20,794 bases of DNA from an uncultured Chloroflexota bacterium (GTDB lineage Bacteria; Chloroflexota; UBA4733). A model generated the notes under the pieces. The model ran no database searches. It was given only the letters and a program-made list of their open reading frames with translations, and was not told the origin of the DNA. This document shows positions 6,223 through 14,191 of this stretch, piece by piece (the stretch's first letter is position 1; the number at the start of each line of letters is the position of its first letter). The stretch is taken from the NCBI GenBank assembly GCA_937967325.1, contig CALBSQ010000390.1, positions 1-20,794 of the forward strand. Direction: 5' to 3'. The position numbers and the translations under genes are program-made.

Positions 6223-7989
6223 TCAGCGCGGCGCTTGCCTTGGGAAGCGGTGGTGTAGGGGCTGGCCAAACCAGCGACCAAACCAACTGAGCATCTCGCT
6301 ACGCATCGCTGCCGTATAGGTGTGGCCCGTCTCCGGGTATAGGACGCTGCGGAAGCGGTCGCCGGCGCCAAGCGCGCGGTAGATGTCGCCGACTTTCTGC
6401 TCCAGGATGCGGATCCCATCGGCCGGCGATCCCGCGTCCAGCTCGCCGGTGAGGGCCAGAAACGGCCGCGGAGCCAGCAAGGACAGCACCCCTTCGGTGT
6501 CGAAGTTCCGCTGCAGGAGACCGTTGACGAAGTAATAGATGCCGTGCTGGCGAAGCTGGCCGTGGGCGATCAAGTTCTGGTAGCGGGTCAGGCAGGCGAC
6601 CGCCACGGTGGCGGCAATGCGTTCGTCCAGCGCGGCCAGCCACCAGGCGCGCGTGCTGCCCATGCTCATGCCCGTGGCGCCGATACGGGTCGCGTCGACT
6701 TCCGGTCTGCTGCACAGGTAGTCCAGCGCGATCTGGTCGTCGCGGACGAACATTCCCCAGAGGGTGCGGCCGTACCACAGGTGCAACTTGAAGAGGCTCT
6801 CCTGCTCAGCTCGCGAGGTCTCCAAGTCCCCGGCCGGTCCGGTTCCCGCTCGATCGCCGTGCCAGTAGGCATCGGGGGAGAGGACGACGTAGCCGGCGCG
6901 CAGGAACGCTGCGCCGAGCGACTCGCTGCCGCCGTTGGTGTTGGGGACGATGATTTGGGTGCTGTCCGGCGTGGACGAATGCAGCCAGAGGACCGCCGGG
7001 GCCGGCTGCTGGAGTCGTTCGGGGATGAGCAATAGGGCGGTCACCCGCCCGTCGACGCCGTTGTCTATGGCCACCTTTTCGAGGGTATAGCCGGCGTGGA
7101 GCTCCCGGGCGATTATCCGCGCCTGTCGCGGCGACGGTGATGGCGGCAGGTCGCCCAGCGACTGGCGCACCGCTTCCAGCACACCTGGTCGCCGTGCTCC
7201 CCATTCGGTGGCATCCCGTGGGGCTGCGAGGTCGGGGATGCGCTGGCGCCGATAGGCCGTCGGAACGTGGGCATCGCGCTCGGCTTCGGCAGCACGGTAT
7301 TCCGCCGCCACTTGCGCGCCGGAGGCGGGCGCTGGCAATGCTCGGTAGCGCCGGATGGCCAGGTGGCGCCGGGTGCAGTCGACGACCGCTTCCGCCAACC
7401 GCTCGTAGCCGGCCGGAGTGTAGTGCGTGCCGTCCGTGTCGAGTAATTGCTCGGGCTCGTTCTGCTCGACGATCCAATGCAGGTCGTGTACCGGAACGCG
7501 GGCGCCTGCCATGACTTCGATCGCGGCGGCGTTGTAGCGCCGCACGTCCGCTTCCAACCGGTCGAAGCCGGCGCCTCGCCCGGCGTGCCGGTCGTCCAGT
7601 ATGGGTGTGGTCGTGGCGAATACCACGGTGGCATCGCTGTTCGCCCGAATGCGGGCGACAATCTCACCAAGGTGCGCCACGTAGTGGTCCAAGCCCACCT
7701 GATAGCTGCCATCGCGGTTTCGCTTCAGGTCGTGCAGGCCGCAGTTGACGTGGACAAGGTCCGGCTGCTCGCGAATGACCCAATCGTCGAGATTCCTGAG
7801 CACGTTGGCGCTGTCCCCACCGTTCTCGGCGTCACTCACCAGCAGCGCGCGTCCGTGCAGTCGCTCCGTGACCAGCGGCGCGTAGCCGAGCCGGATGGAA
7901 TCGCCGATCAAGACTACTTTCGGGACATTGGGCGCTTGTCCTCCAATCGCGACGTTCGGGGCCGCGGTCGATCCCGCTGGCGGCGTCAT
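6223..7989 (-). CDS. Two-domain esterase: SGNH/GDSL hydrolase fused to an alpha/beta-hydrolase (acetyl-xylan-esterase-like)
   Basis: This 588-residue protein joins two different serine-hydrolase folds. The N-terminal SGNH domain (about 22-215) has block I GDSIRLG (Ser31), block II glycines near 57-58, block III NCGLHD (Asn82) and block V DGTH (Asp186, His189). The C-terminal alpha/beta-hydrolase domain (about 300-585) has the nucleophile elbow GMSMG (Ser442), an acid at Asp518 (TGELDAG) and His556 (ETGHTY). Both triads therefore look complete. Such enzymes remove acetyl or other acyl groups from carbohydrates or small esters; the substrate cannot be read from sequence. There is no signal peptide. 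The ATG at 7989 has GGAG upstream on the minus strand with 7-nt spacing. It is monocistronic and convergent with the preceding operon. Confidence 0.85.
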   Translation of the reverse strand: MTPPAGSTAAPNVAIGGQAPNVPKVVLIGDSIRLGYAPLVTERLHGRALLVSDAENGGDSANVLRNLDDWVIREQPDLVHVNCGLHDLKRNRDGSYQVGLDHYVAHLGEIVARIRANSDATVVFATTTPILDDRHAGRGAGFDRLEADVRRYNAAAIEVMAGARVPVHDLHWIVEQNEPEQLLDTDGTHYTPAGYERLAEAVVDCTRRHLAIRRYRALPAPASGAQVAAEYRAAEAERDAHVPTAYRRQRIPDLAAPRDATEWGARRPGVLEAVRQSLGDLPPSPSPRQARIIARELHAGYTLEKVAIDNGVDGRVTALLLIPERLQQPAPAVLWLHSSTPDSTQIIVPNTNGGSESLGAAFLRAGYVVLSPDAYWHGDRAGTGPAGDLETSRAEQESLFKLHLWYGRTLWGMFVRDDQIALDYLCSRPEVDATRIGATGMSMGSTRAWWLAALDERIAATVAVACLTRYQNLIAHGQLRQHGIYYFVNGLLQRNFDTEGVLSLLAPRPFLALTGELDAGSPADGIRILEQKVGDIYRALGAGDRFRSVLYPETGHTYTAAMRSEMLSWFGRWFGQPLHHRFPRQAPR

Positions 7990-8087
7990 CGATCATCTCC
8001 GTCTTCACCTAGAAAGCAGAAGGTAGCACAGGGGGCCGATGTCTGTGCGCGCTTGCCCCCAACGCAGCGACCTTGCGGCGATTTCGG

Positions 8088-8198
8088 CGGAGCGCGGGCG
8101 TCCCGCCCGCCCGGTGGTCGCCGCTGGCGGACACGCTACCGGTGAGGCGGCAATGCGGCGCACCGGAGAGCCGGGGCGGGCGGGACGCCCGCGCTCCG
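8088..8198. repeat. Inverted repeat with 25-bp GC-rich arms
   Basis: The segment at 8088-8112 is the exact reverse complement of 8174-8198, separated by 61 nt. The arms contain the core GGGACGCCCGCGCTCC, which in one frame reads GRDARAP. It sits in the roughly 330-nt gap between the esterase start and the regulator start, which otherwise holds no gene. The reading frame of the regulator is open through this repeat, but it is not part of the protein as judged by start-site evidence. It is probably a REP- or MITE-like interspersed element. Confidence 0.8.
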
Positions 8199-8290
8199 GT
8201 GACCATTCCCGCCATCCGCCGGACGCCCGCTTGCTCTGCAATGCTCTGCGTCTCACCCATTTTGCCAACAGTAGATGACAAACTGACCGA

Positions 8291-8301
8291 TGTACCGTAC
8301 A
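8291..8301. promoter_or_regulatory. TGTAC-C-GTACA palindrome, candidate operator of the molybdate regulator
   Basis: A perfect 5-1-5 palindrome lies 20 nt before the TTG start at 8322. A further GTACAC half-site at 8314-8319 follows. The position just ahead of an XRE-type regulator suggests an autoregulatory site; no clear -35/-10 pair was found to place it relative to a promoter. Confidence 0.3.
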
Positions 8302-8321
8302 CTTACGGTTGGAGTACACCG

Positions 8322-9458
8322 TTGCAGCACGCCGCTGGTCTTGGCATCGTCGCGAATGGTGTGCGTGCGCGCCGCCTGGCAGCCGGTCTGAGCCAGCAGA
8401 CGCTGGCGGAGCGCGGGGTGATCACCCGGCAGGCCATCCACGCAATCGAGACGGGGCAGTACGTTCCGAACACCGTCGTGGCGTTGCGTCTGGCTCAGGC
8501 GCTGGGTTGTTCAGTCGAGTCGCTGTTCTGGTTGCCGGATGAGCCGGTTCGCCTCCTGGCCGAGTTGATAGGCGACGACCTCGCCGGGGATGCGCAGCCG
8601 CGGCGTGTGCAGGTCGCTCGCGTCGGCGACCGGCTGCTGGCGAATCCGCTCCAGGGCAGTGTGGCCACCGTCACCGCGGCCGACGGTCTGGCCACGGGTA
8701 CGGACCAACAGGCGAGCGTAGAGCTGATGATCGATCCGGAACTGGTGGAGCACGCCGTCGTGGTCTGCGGCTGTGATCCCGCCTTGGCACTCCTGGGCGC
8801 TCACCTGTCCCGGCGTTACCCGGCCTTTCGGCTGGTTTGGGCGCCACGGAGCAGCCTGCGCGCGCTGCGGGCCCTGGGGCGTGGGGAAGCCCACATCGCC
8901 GGCACGCACCTGCGCGATCCTGCCACCGGCGAGTGCAACGTGCCCTATGTGCGGCGCGAGCTGCCCGGCCAGAACCTCGTGGTGATCACACTCTCCGAGT
9001 GGCAACAGGGGTTGATCGTCGCCGCCGGCAATCCCAAGGCCATTACCGACGCCGGTGACCTCGGACGCCCGGACGTCACGTTGGTCAATCGGGAGTTGGG
9101 ATCGGGCAGCCGCATGCTGCTCGACGCCTGGCTGGTCGAGGCGGGGATCCCATCGGAGCGGGTCCGGGGCTTTGCGCGCGAGGTCTCGACGCACCAGGCC
9201 GTTGCCGATGCGGTCGCGGCAGGAGCTGCCGACACCGGACCGGGCATTCTGGCGGTCGCACGCGCCCTGGGCCTGGGCTTCGTGCCCTTGCAAGCGGAGC
9301 GCTATGACCTGGTGATCCCCCAAATCTACCTGGGCACGGCGCCGGTGCAGGCGCTACTGGACGTGGCGGTTGCCGGACCCTACCGGCGGGAGCTCGCCGC
9401 GCTAGGCGGCTACGACAGCACCGGCGCTGGGACTGTCGTCGCCGAGCTGGCATCGTGA
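8322..9458 (+). CDS. XRE-type regulator with PBP-like (molybdate-sensing) domain
   Basis: The protein has an N-terminal XRE helix-turn-helix (about residues 8-70; VRARRLAAGLSQQTLAERG with TRQAIHAIETG as the recognition region). A C-terminal substrate-binding-protein-like domain (about 125-375) resembles the PF12727 family found in molybdate-responsive regulators. Motifs such as NRELGSGSR and the ADTGPGI region fit that domain. The start chosen is TTG at 8322 with GGAG at 8311-8314 (7-nt spacing), giving 378 aa. Longer in-frame starts at 8073 and 8241 would read through the inverted repeat and have no ribosome binding site. It is followed by molbindin, modA and modB, so it most likely controls molybdate uptake in response to molybdate or tungstate. 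Confidence 0.82.
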   Translation: MQHAAGLGIVANGVRARRLAAGLSQQTLAERGVITRQAIHAIETGQYVPNTVVALRLAQALGCSVESLFWLPDEPVRLLAELIGDDLAGDAQPRRVQVARVGDRLLANPLQGSVATVTAADGLATGTDQQASVELMIDPELVEHAVVVCGCDPALALLGAHLSRRYPAFRLVWAPRSSLRALRALGRGEAHIAGTHLRDPATGECNVPYVRRELPGQNLVVITLSEWQQGLIVAAGNPKAITDAGDLGRPDVTLVNRELGSGSRMLLDAWLVEAGIPSERVRGFAREVSTHQAVADAVAAGAADTGPGILAVARALGLGFVPLQAERYDLVIPQIYLGTAPVQALLDVAVAGPYRRELAALGGYDSTGAGTVVAELAS

Positions 9459-9489
9459 TCGGTCGGTGGACAAGGAAAGGGTGAGATCC

Positions 9490-9696
9490 GTGGAGCTGAG
9501 CGCGCGCAATCAACTGAAGGGTACCGTCAAGTCCGTGCAGACGGATGGGCTTATGGCGGAGATCCTCGTCGACGTTGGTGGCCAGGAGGTGGTGTCGGTC
9601 ATCACACGCAACTCGGCCGAGCGACTCGGACTGGCTGCCGGCCAGAGCATCGTGATAGTCATCAAATCCACGGAGGTGCTTCTTGCCAAGCCGTAG
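9490..9696 (+). CDS. mop: Molbindin (Mop-domain molybdate-binding protein)
   Basis: This 68-residue protein is a single Mop/TOBE domain. It begins ELSARNQLKGTVKSV, close to the usual SARNQLKG motif, and continues with VVSVITRNSAERLGL and IKSTEVLLAK, which form the oxyanion-binding and oligomer-forming core. Molbindins assemble into hexamers that store molybdate or tungstate in the cytoplasm. I chose the GTG at 9490 because GGAAAGG (9474-9480) lies 9 nt upstream and the product then has the normal family length; an upstream GTG at 9466 is in frame but precedes that site. The end overlaps modA by 14 nt, indicating an operon. Confidence 0.87.
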   Translation: MELSARNQLKGTVKSVQTDGLMAEILVDVGGQEVVSVITRNSAERLGLAAGQSIVIVIKSTEVLLAKP

Positions 9697-10552
9697 GTGG
9701 TATCTCTGGGGCGTCCTGCTCGCCCTACTGTTCCCCCTCGTCGCGGCCTCGCTCGCCTCGACCGCGCCGGCTCCTGCCACGAGCTCCGCGAGCTCCAGCT
9801 CCGTCGCAGCCTCGCGGCTCCAGGGTGACTTGACCGTCTTTGCCGCGGCATCGCTCACCGATGCGTTCAAGGAGATCGGCGCGAATCTGCAGCGCGCCAA
9901 TCCCGGCGTGAAGGCGGCCTTCAACTTCGGCGGATCGCCCACGCTGCGCACGCAGCTCGCGCAAGGGGCTCGCGCCGACATCTTCGCCTCCGCGGACCAG
10001 TCCAATATGCAGGGCGCCCAGAGGGATGGAACGATCGCCGGCGATCCGCGCACGTTCGCTCAGAACAAGCTCACGCTGATTGTGCCGGCGGCCAATCCGG
10101 CGGGTATCGCCAGACTGCAGGACCTGGGCAAGTCGGGGGTCAAGTTGGTGCTGGCGCAGAAAGATGTGCCGGTCGGCAACTATGCTCGCCAATCCTTTGC
10201 CAAGATGGCGCAGGACGCCAGTTTCGGCAGCGGCTTCGCGGATCAGGTGCAAAAGAACGTGGTGTCGGACGAGGCAAATGTCAAAGATGTCGTTGCCAAG
10301 GTGCAGTTGGGAGAGGCCGACGCCGGCGTGGTCTACCAGACCGACGTGACTCCTTCGGTCCGCGGCGCGGTGAAGATGATCGATATCCCCGACCAGTTCA
10401 ACGTCATCGCGCTCTACCCGATCGCGGTAGTCAAGGGAGCGCCTAACGCGGACGGCGCTGCCGCTTTCATCGACTACGTCCTCTCCCCGGCGGGCCAAGG
10501 CGTGCTGGCGAAGTATGGCTTTACTGTCGTCCGAGCGGCCGCAAATGGCTGA
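9683..10552 (+). CDS. modA: Molybdate ABC transporter substrate-binding protein ModA
   Basis: ModA captures molybdate or tungstate outside the membrane and hands it to the ModB permease. The N-terminus is a signal sequence (basic MPSRRW, hydrophobic core about 8-25), followed by a Ser/Ala/Pro-rich linker to about residue 45. The mature domain shows the family motifs TVFAAASLTDAF, FGGSPTLRTQL, ADIFASAD, VPVGNYA and GEADAGVVYQTDV. No lipobox Cys is present, so anchoring would be by an uncleaved helix, or the protein is released. The start is TTG at 9683 with GGAGG at 9672-9676 inside the molbindin gene. It overlaps both neighbours, which supports one transcript from the regulator or molbindin through modB. 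Confidence 0.92.
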   Translation: MPSRRWYLWGVLLALLFPLVAASLASTAPAPATSSASSSSVAASRLQGDLTVFAAASLTDAFKEIGANLQRANPGVKAAFNFGGSPTLRTQLAQGARADIFASADQSNMQGAQRDGTIAGDPRTFAQNKLTLIVPAANPAGIARLQDLGKSGVKLVLAQKDVPVGNYARQSFAKMAQDASFGSGFADQVQKNVVSDEANVKDVVAKVQLGEADAGVVYQTDVTPSVRGAVKMIDIPDQFNVIALYPIAVVKGAPNADGAAAFIDYVLSPAGQGVLAKYGFTVVRAAANG

Positions 10553-11393
10553 CCGGGCTCTCCCCACCGTTGCTGTAGGACAGAGGTCAGCCGCTCCTGA
10601 GGCGCCGACCTCCCCGGGTACGCCGACGGTTCTCTTCGCGGTTCCGGGGGTCGTCCTCGTCGGATTCATCGTCTTACCGTTGGCAGCCCTCATCTGGCGG
10701 GCACTGACCTCACCCGAATTTTGGCCCAGCCTCACCAAGCCGCTGGTGCTCGAGGCGGTGCGGCTGACGCTGGTGACGACTATGCTGACGCTGCTCATCA
10801 TCCTCATTACCGGCACACCGCTGGCCTATCTGCTGGCCCGCTGCCGGTTCCCCGGCCGCTGGCTCCTGCAAACGATCGCCGACCTGCCGCTGGTTCTGCC
10901 GCCGATGGTGGCGGGCGTCGCCTTGCTCATGGCCTTTGGCCGCCGAGGGCTGCTCGGCGATCAACTGTCCCTGCTGGGCATTGAGCTGCCCTTCACCACT
11001 GCCGCGGTCGTACTGGCCCAGGTCTTCGTCGCCGCGCCGTTCTACGTGCGCAGCGCCAAGCTGGGGTTCGGCGGCATCGAGAAGGCGGTGGAGGAGGCGG
11101 CAGCCATGGATGGCGCTGACTTCTGGCAAGGCTTCCGCCTGGTGACGCTGCCGCTCGCCCTGCCCGGCATCGCGGGCGGCGCCGTCCTTTGTCTGGGCCG
11201 TGCCCTGTCGGAGTTCGGCGCCACGCTCCTGTTCGCCGGCAACTTTGAAGGGCGCACGCAGACGATGTCGCTGGCGATCGTGCAAGCCCTTCAGACGGAT
11301 CTGCCGGCGGCGCTGGTGTTGGCCGTATTGCTCGTGGCCGTGTCAATCATCGTGCTGCTGCTGGCGCAGGTTCTGGCCGCCCGGTCCGGCTAA
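10545..11393 (+). CDS. modB: Molybdate ABC transporter permease ModB
   Basis: This integral membrane permease has about six hydrophobic helices. It carries the cytoplasmic EAA loop that docks the ATPase (VEEAAAMDGADFWQGFRLVT, then LPLALPGIAGG), followed by LGRALSEFGATLLFAGN, which is characteristic of ModB/CysW-type permeases. The ATG at 10545 overlaps the modA stop by 8 nt; an in-frame ATG at 10515 would add ten residues and is possible. Neither has a strong ribosome binding site, so coupling to modA is likely. The expected modC ATPase gene does not follow: the next gene encodes MsrA. The pathway call is secure, and transport would need an ATPase encoded elsewhere. Confidence 0.9.
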   Translation: MADRALPTVAVGQRSAAPEAPTSPGTPTVLFAVPGVVLVGFIVLPLAALIWRALTSPEFWPSLTKPLVLEAVRLTLVTTMLTLLIILITGTPLAYLLARCRFPGRWLLQTIADLPLVLPPMVAGVALLMAFGRRGLLGDQLSLLGIELPFTTAAVVLAQVFVAAPFYVRSAKLGFGGIEKAVEEAAAMDGADFWQGFRLVTLPLALPGIAGGAVLCLGRALSEFGATLLFAGNFEGRTQTMSLAIVQALQTDLPAALVLAVLLVAVSIIVLLLAQVLAARSG

Positions 11394-11567
11394 CTGGTCT
11401 CGCTCGCAGGTGGTCAGGTCAGGAAGGGGCCGGCTTTCCGTAGCCAGCAATGCCTACGTTACAATTGATGGTCATGCTGACTCATGGGGCGTATGGGATC
11501 GTGCCTCGCCCAATGGCACAGTCGGCGACTGTTTGCAACGCATAGTGGACTTCGGAGAACACATCAC

Positions 11568-12038
11568 ATGTCACGCGCCACATTTGCCGCTGGTTGTTTT
11601 TGGGGAGTGGAGGCCACGTTCCGGGAGACGCCCGGCGTGATTGACACGCATGTCGGCTACACCGGGGGAACCTTGCCCAACCCCACCTACGAAGATGTCT
11701 GCGGCCACCGGACCGGGCACGCCGAGGCAGTAGAGGTTGAGTTCGATCCGCAAAAGGTGTCCTACGACGAGCTGCTCAAGGTGTTTTGGGAGAACCACGA
11801 CCCGACGCAGCTCAACCGCCAGGGTCCGGACTTTGGGACGCAGTACCGCTCGGCGATCTTCTTCCACGATCCGGCCCAGGAGGCAGCGGCCCGGACGTCG
11901 AAGGCGCGGCTGGAGCAGGCGCGCCGTTTCCGCAAGCCGATCGTGACGGAGATTACCGCGGCCTCCACCTTCTATCCAGCCGAGGAATACCACCAGCGCT
12001 ACTTGGAGAAGCACGGGCTGGCCGCCTGCCACATCTAA
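11568..12038 (+). CDS. msrA: Peptide methionine sulfoxide reductase MsrA
   Basis: MsrA reduces the S-form of methionine sulfoxide in proteins and repairs oxidative damage. The catalytic motif GCFWG (Cys10) is present, as are GYTGG, the VCGHRTGHAEAVEVEFDP segment and the C-terminal AEEYHQRYLEKHG. A C-terminal Cys (CHI end, residue 154) could act as the resolving cysteine. The product is 156 aa, typical for the short MsrA form. I chose the ATG at 11568 with GGAG at 11554-11557; the frame is open upstream to 11484, but that extension has no family similarity. It is separated from modB by 174 nt, where a TACAAT at 11460-11465 could be a -10 box without a good -35. Confidence 0.92.
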   Translation: MSRATFAAGCFWGVEATFRETPGVIDTHVGYTGGTLPNPTYEDVCGHRTGHAEAVEVEFDPQKVSYDELLKVFWENHDPTQLNRQGPDFGTQYRSAIFFHDPAQEAAARTSKARLEQARRFRKPIVTEITAASTFYPAEEYHQRYLEKHGLAACHI

Positions 12039-12048
12039 GATCGGCGGC

Positions 12049-12077
12049 TTGACGCGCCACGCGGCGGACTCTATGGT
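12049..12077 (+). promoter_or_regulatory. Possible sigma-70 promoter for the SelA-like gene
   Basis: TTGACG (12049-12054, five of six to consensus) and TATGGT (12072-12077, four of six) are separated by 17 bp. They lie just after the msrA stop and about 90 nt before the chosen start of the next gene. Confidence 0.45.
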
Positions 12078-12168
12078 GAGCGCAACGCGTATCGGCCGGT
12101 AGGGCTCCCCGATGTTGCCCGCGGCCGAGCGGTTGGCGTCGTGCCTTGGAAGAATAGGAGAGGCTGCC

Positions 12169-13299
12169 TTGTCGCACAAGCCGTCCATCTACGACGAGCT
12201 GGGGGTGATCCCGGTCATCAATGCTCGCGGCCATCAGACGCTGCTAGGCGGATCGACGCCGTCTCCCCACGTGAAGGCCGCGATGGAGCAGGCCGAGCGC
12301 TACTTCGTGGACATGCCGCGGCTGCTGGACCGGGCGGGTGAGATCATCGCCTCCCTGCTCGGCGCCGAGGCGGCCTACGTGACGTCCGGCGCCGCGGCGG
12401 CCATGGCGCTCGGAACCGCGGCCTGCGTCACCGGGTCGGACCTCGACGCGATAGGGCGCCTTCCGGACACTGCCGGTATGAGAAGCACGGTCCTCATCCA
12501 AAAGGCGCACCATTACAAATACGAGCACGCCACGACCATCGTCGGCACGACGCTGGTCGACGTGGGCGACGATGCCGGGACGACGCCCGAGCAGCTCGAC
12601 GCGGCGCTCGGTCCGGACACGGCGGTCGTGCTCTATCCGGCGCACCTGGAAGGGAAGGCCGGCACGCTGTCGCTCGCCCAGGTCCTGGCGATCGCCCACG
12701 GCAAGTCGGTGCCTGTCCTGGTCGATGCCGCCGGCCAGGTCTATCCATTGGACCGGTTCACCAGTTACCCGAAGATGGGAATCGATCTGGTTTGCTTCGG
12801 CGCCAAGTACATCGGCGCGCCCCAATCATCCGGCATCCTGTGCGGCAAGCGGAGCCTGGTCGCGGCGGCGGCGATGCAGGGCTTCATCGGTTTCGAGATG
12901 ATGGCCGGCAACAGGGCGTTCGGGCGACCGATGAAGCTGGATCGCCAGGAGATCGTCGGCGTCGTCGCTGCGCTTCAAGACTGGATGGCGACGGACCACG
13001 AGCTACGGCTGGCCGGGCACGTGAGCGCGCTGCAAGCCATCGGCCGGAATCTTGAAGGGCTGCCGGGAGTACGGCTGGACATTGTTCACGGTATCGGCGC
13101 GGCGCCGCGAGTGCTCCGCATCGGCGTCGACGCCTCGACTGCTCGCCGGAGCGCCGACGATGTCGTCGCCCGACTCCGCCAAGGCAACCCAGCCGTGTAC
13201 GTCGGCGCCGATGTCGATGCGGTGGTGATCAATCCGGCACTGGTGCGCGACGACGACGTGCACATTGTGGCAGATCGGTTGCGCGAGCTGTTGGCGTAG
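12169..13299 (+). CDS. SelA-like PLP-dependent enzyme (selenocysteine synthase / D-glucosaminate-6-phosphate ammonia-lyase superfamily)
   Basis: The 376-residue product is a fold-type I PLP enzyme of the SelA/DgaE group. The N-terminus IYDELGVIPVINARG is the signature of this group, and VTSGAAAAMALG is the phosphate-binding region. VLVDAAGQVYPLD supplies the ring-stacking and Asp region, and CFGAKYIGAPQSSGI carries the probable Schiff-base Lys213. Relatives include bacterial SelA, which converts seryl-tRNA(Sec), and sugar or amino-acid ammonia-lyases such as DgaE. No selB, selC or selD is visible here, so an amino-sugar or amino-acid lyase role is more likely than selenocysteine synthesis. 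I chose the TTG at 12169 with AGGAGAGG at 12156-12163; an upstream ATG at 12112 is in frame but has no such site. Family is clear, substrate is not. Confidence 0.82.
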   Translation: MSHKPSIYDELGVIPVINARGHQTLLGGSTPSPHVKAAMEQAERYFVDMPRLLDRAGEIIASLLGAEAAYVTSGAAAAMALGTAACVTGSDLDAIGRLPDTAGMRSTVLIQKAHHYKYEHATTIVGTTLVDVGDDAGTTPEQLDAALGPDTAVVLYPAHLEGKAGTLSLAQVLAIAHGKSVPVLVDAAGQVYPLDRFTSYPKMGIDLVCFGAKYIGAPQSSGILCGKRSLVAAAAMQGFIGFEMMAGNRAFGRPMKLDRQEIVGVVAALQDWMATDHELRLAGHVSALQAIGRNLEGLPGVRLDIVHGIGAAPRVLRIGVDASTARRSADDVVARLRQGNPAVYVGADVDAVVINPALVRDDDVHIVADRLRELLA

Positions 13300-13358
13300 G
13301 CAGGCGTGCACGTCTTCCAGCGGGCACAGACGACCGCGGCTGGTGATCGGGCCGAAAT

Positions 13359-13562
13359 CTACTTACGGACGGCCCGGCTCCGCCACCAGCCGAGCACGCC
13401 CCAGACCAGGAAGAACAGTATGGCCCAGGTGATGGCGTCGGGGAGACTGGCCGCGATCGACCGCCTCTGAATCTCGATCTGGAGCACCTCGCGAACGATC
13501 CCGGCGATGACCCCAATGATCGCGGCGAACTGCCAGGGGTGCTCCGTCGCCCAGCGCTGCAT
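13359..13562 (-). CDS. Small two-transmembrane-helix protein of unknown function
   Basis: The 67-residue product has two hydrophobic segments (about 10-27 and 43-61), separated by a polar loop with IEIQRRS, and a basic tail. The pattern is that of a small inner-membrane protein with both ends on one side. The composition (Trp-rich helix ends, clean hydrophobic blocks) argues for a real gene rather than a shadow frame. The ribosome binding site is weak: a GGAG occurs 14 nt before the ATG. It is isolated, convergent with the SelA-like gene and divergent from the KGG-repeat gene. Confidence 0.55.
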   Translation of the reverse strand: MQRWATEHPWQFAAIIGVIAGIVREVLQIEIQRRSIAASLPDAITWAILFFLVWGVLGWWRSRAVRK

Positions 13563-13718
13563 GTGCCGACCCCAGACTCCTCACGCTCCTCGGCAAGGAA
13601 GGAGCCGTGGCACAGTATAAGGCGCGCTGATCCGTTTGGACCGAGCCGGGCTGTCGCTCCCAATTAAGATAGGACTCCTTCGCTGATGGCCGATGTGCGC
13701 TCACCGCGGCCTCACCAC

Positions 13719-13747
13719 TAGCCAAGCAGGCCGTATAGCTGTACAAT
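13719..13747 (+). promoter_or_regulatory. Possible promoter for the KGG-repeat gene
   Basis: TAGCCA (13719-13724, four of six to consensus) and TACAAT (13742-13747, five of six) are 17 bp apart. This would give a leader of about 100 nt before the ATG at 13854. The rest of 13563-13853 shows no gene. Confidence 0.35.
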
Positions 13748-13853
13748 AGAGGAATCACAGCATTCAGGCGATCCGGCTCGGATGGGTAGGCGTGCGAGTA
13801 CGCCGAAGCAGCAGCACGTGGGCATTGTCGTGTAGAGGAGGTAGGCAGCGGTC

Positions 13854-14165
13854 ATGGCAGATCAGGAGACATCTTCGGCAGGTTCCAAGCGCGGTCCCAA
13901 GCCCGGTACCCCGGCGGCGCGGCATGGCGGTGAGGCGGTACGAGAGAAGTACGGCTCGTCGTTCTATGCCGAGATTGGCAAGAAAGGCGGCAACATGGTG
14001 AAAGCCGACCTCGGAATGGAGCATTACGCGCGTATTGGCGAAAAAGGCGGCAAGGCGACGCGCGACAAGTTGGGCCCCGAACACTACGCGCGGATCGGCC
14101 GCATCGGCGGTAGCCGCCGGCGCGCCGCGCCTGACGAGAAGGCTCCGGGCTCGACGACGCCATAG
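13854..14165 (+). CDS. KGG-repeat general stress protein (GsiB/con-10-like hydrophilin)
   Basis: The 103-residue hydrophilic protein has three tandem units of the type Y(A)xIGxKGG at about residues 34-50, 58-70 and 77-89. These read FYAEIGKKGG, HYARIGEKGG and HYARIGRIGG, and match the short KGG stress-repeat family that includes Bacillus GsiB and fungal con-10. Members are Gly/Lys-rich, probably disordered, and accumulate during desiccation, starvation or acid stress. The N- and C-terminal tails are Pro/Ser/Arg-rich. The ATG has GGAGG about 10 nt upstream (13838-13843 region). It is a single gene with its own possible promoter, convergent with the hyu/recombinase unit. Confidence 0.85.
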   Translation: MADQETSSAGSKRGPKPGTPAARHGGEAVREKYGSSFYAEIGKKGGNMVKADLGMEHYARIGEKGGKATRDKLGPEHYARIGRIGGSRRRAAPDEKAPGSTTP

Positions 14166-14191
14166 CGGCCCAAGCCGCCCGTGCATAGGGA

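Noticed and set aside
8073..8321. N-terminal extension of the molybdate regulator
   Set aside because: It reads through a perfect inverted repeat and lacks a ribosome binding site, whereas the TTG at 8322 has GGAG at good spacing.
9085..10816. Two long minus-strand frames opposite the regulator, modA and modB
   Set aside because: They overlap clearly identified molybdate genes and show no family features.
13229..13758. Two longer minus-strand frames overlapping the two-TM protein
   Set aside because: Their compositions are unlike protein, and the 67-codon frame with two clean hydrophobic segments explains the region better.
13950..14120. Regular repeats considered as a CRISPR-like array
   Set aside because: They are in-frame protein repeats (KGG motif) of a stress protein, not identical DNA repeats with unique spacers.
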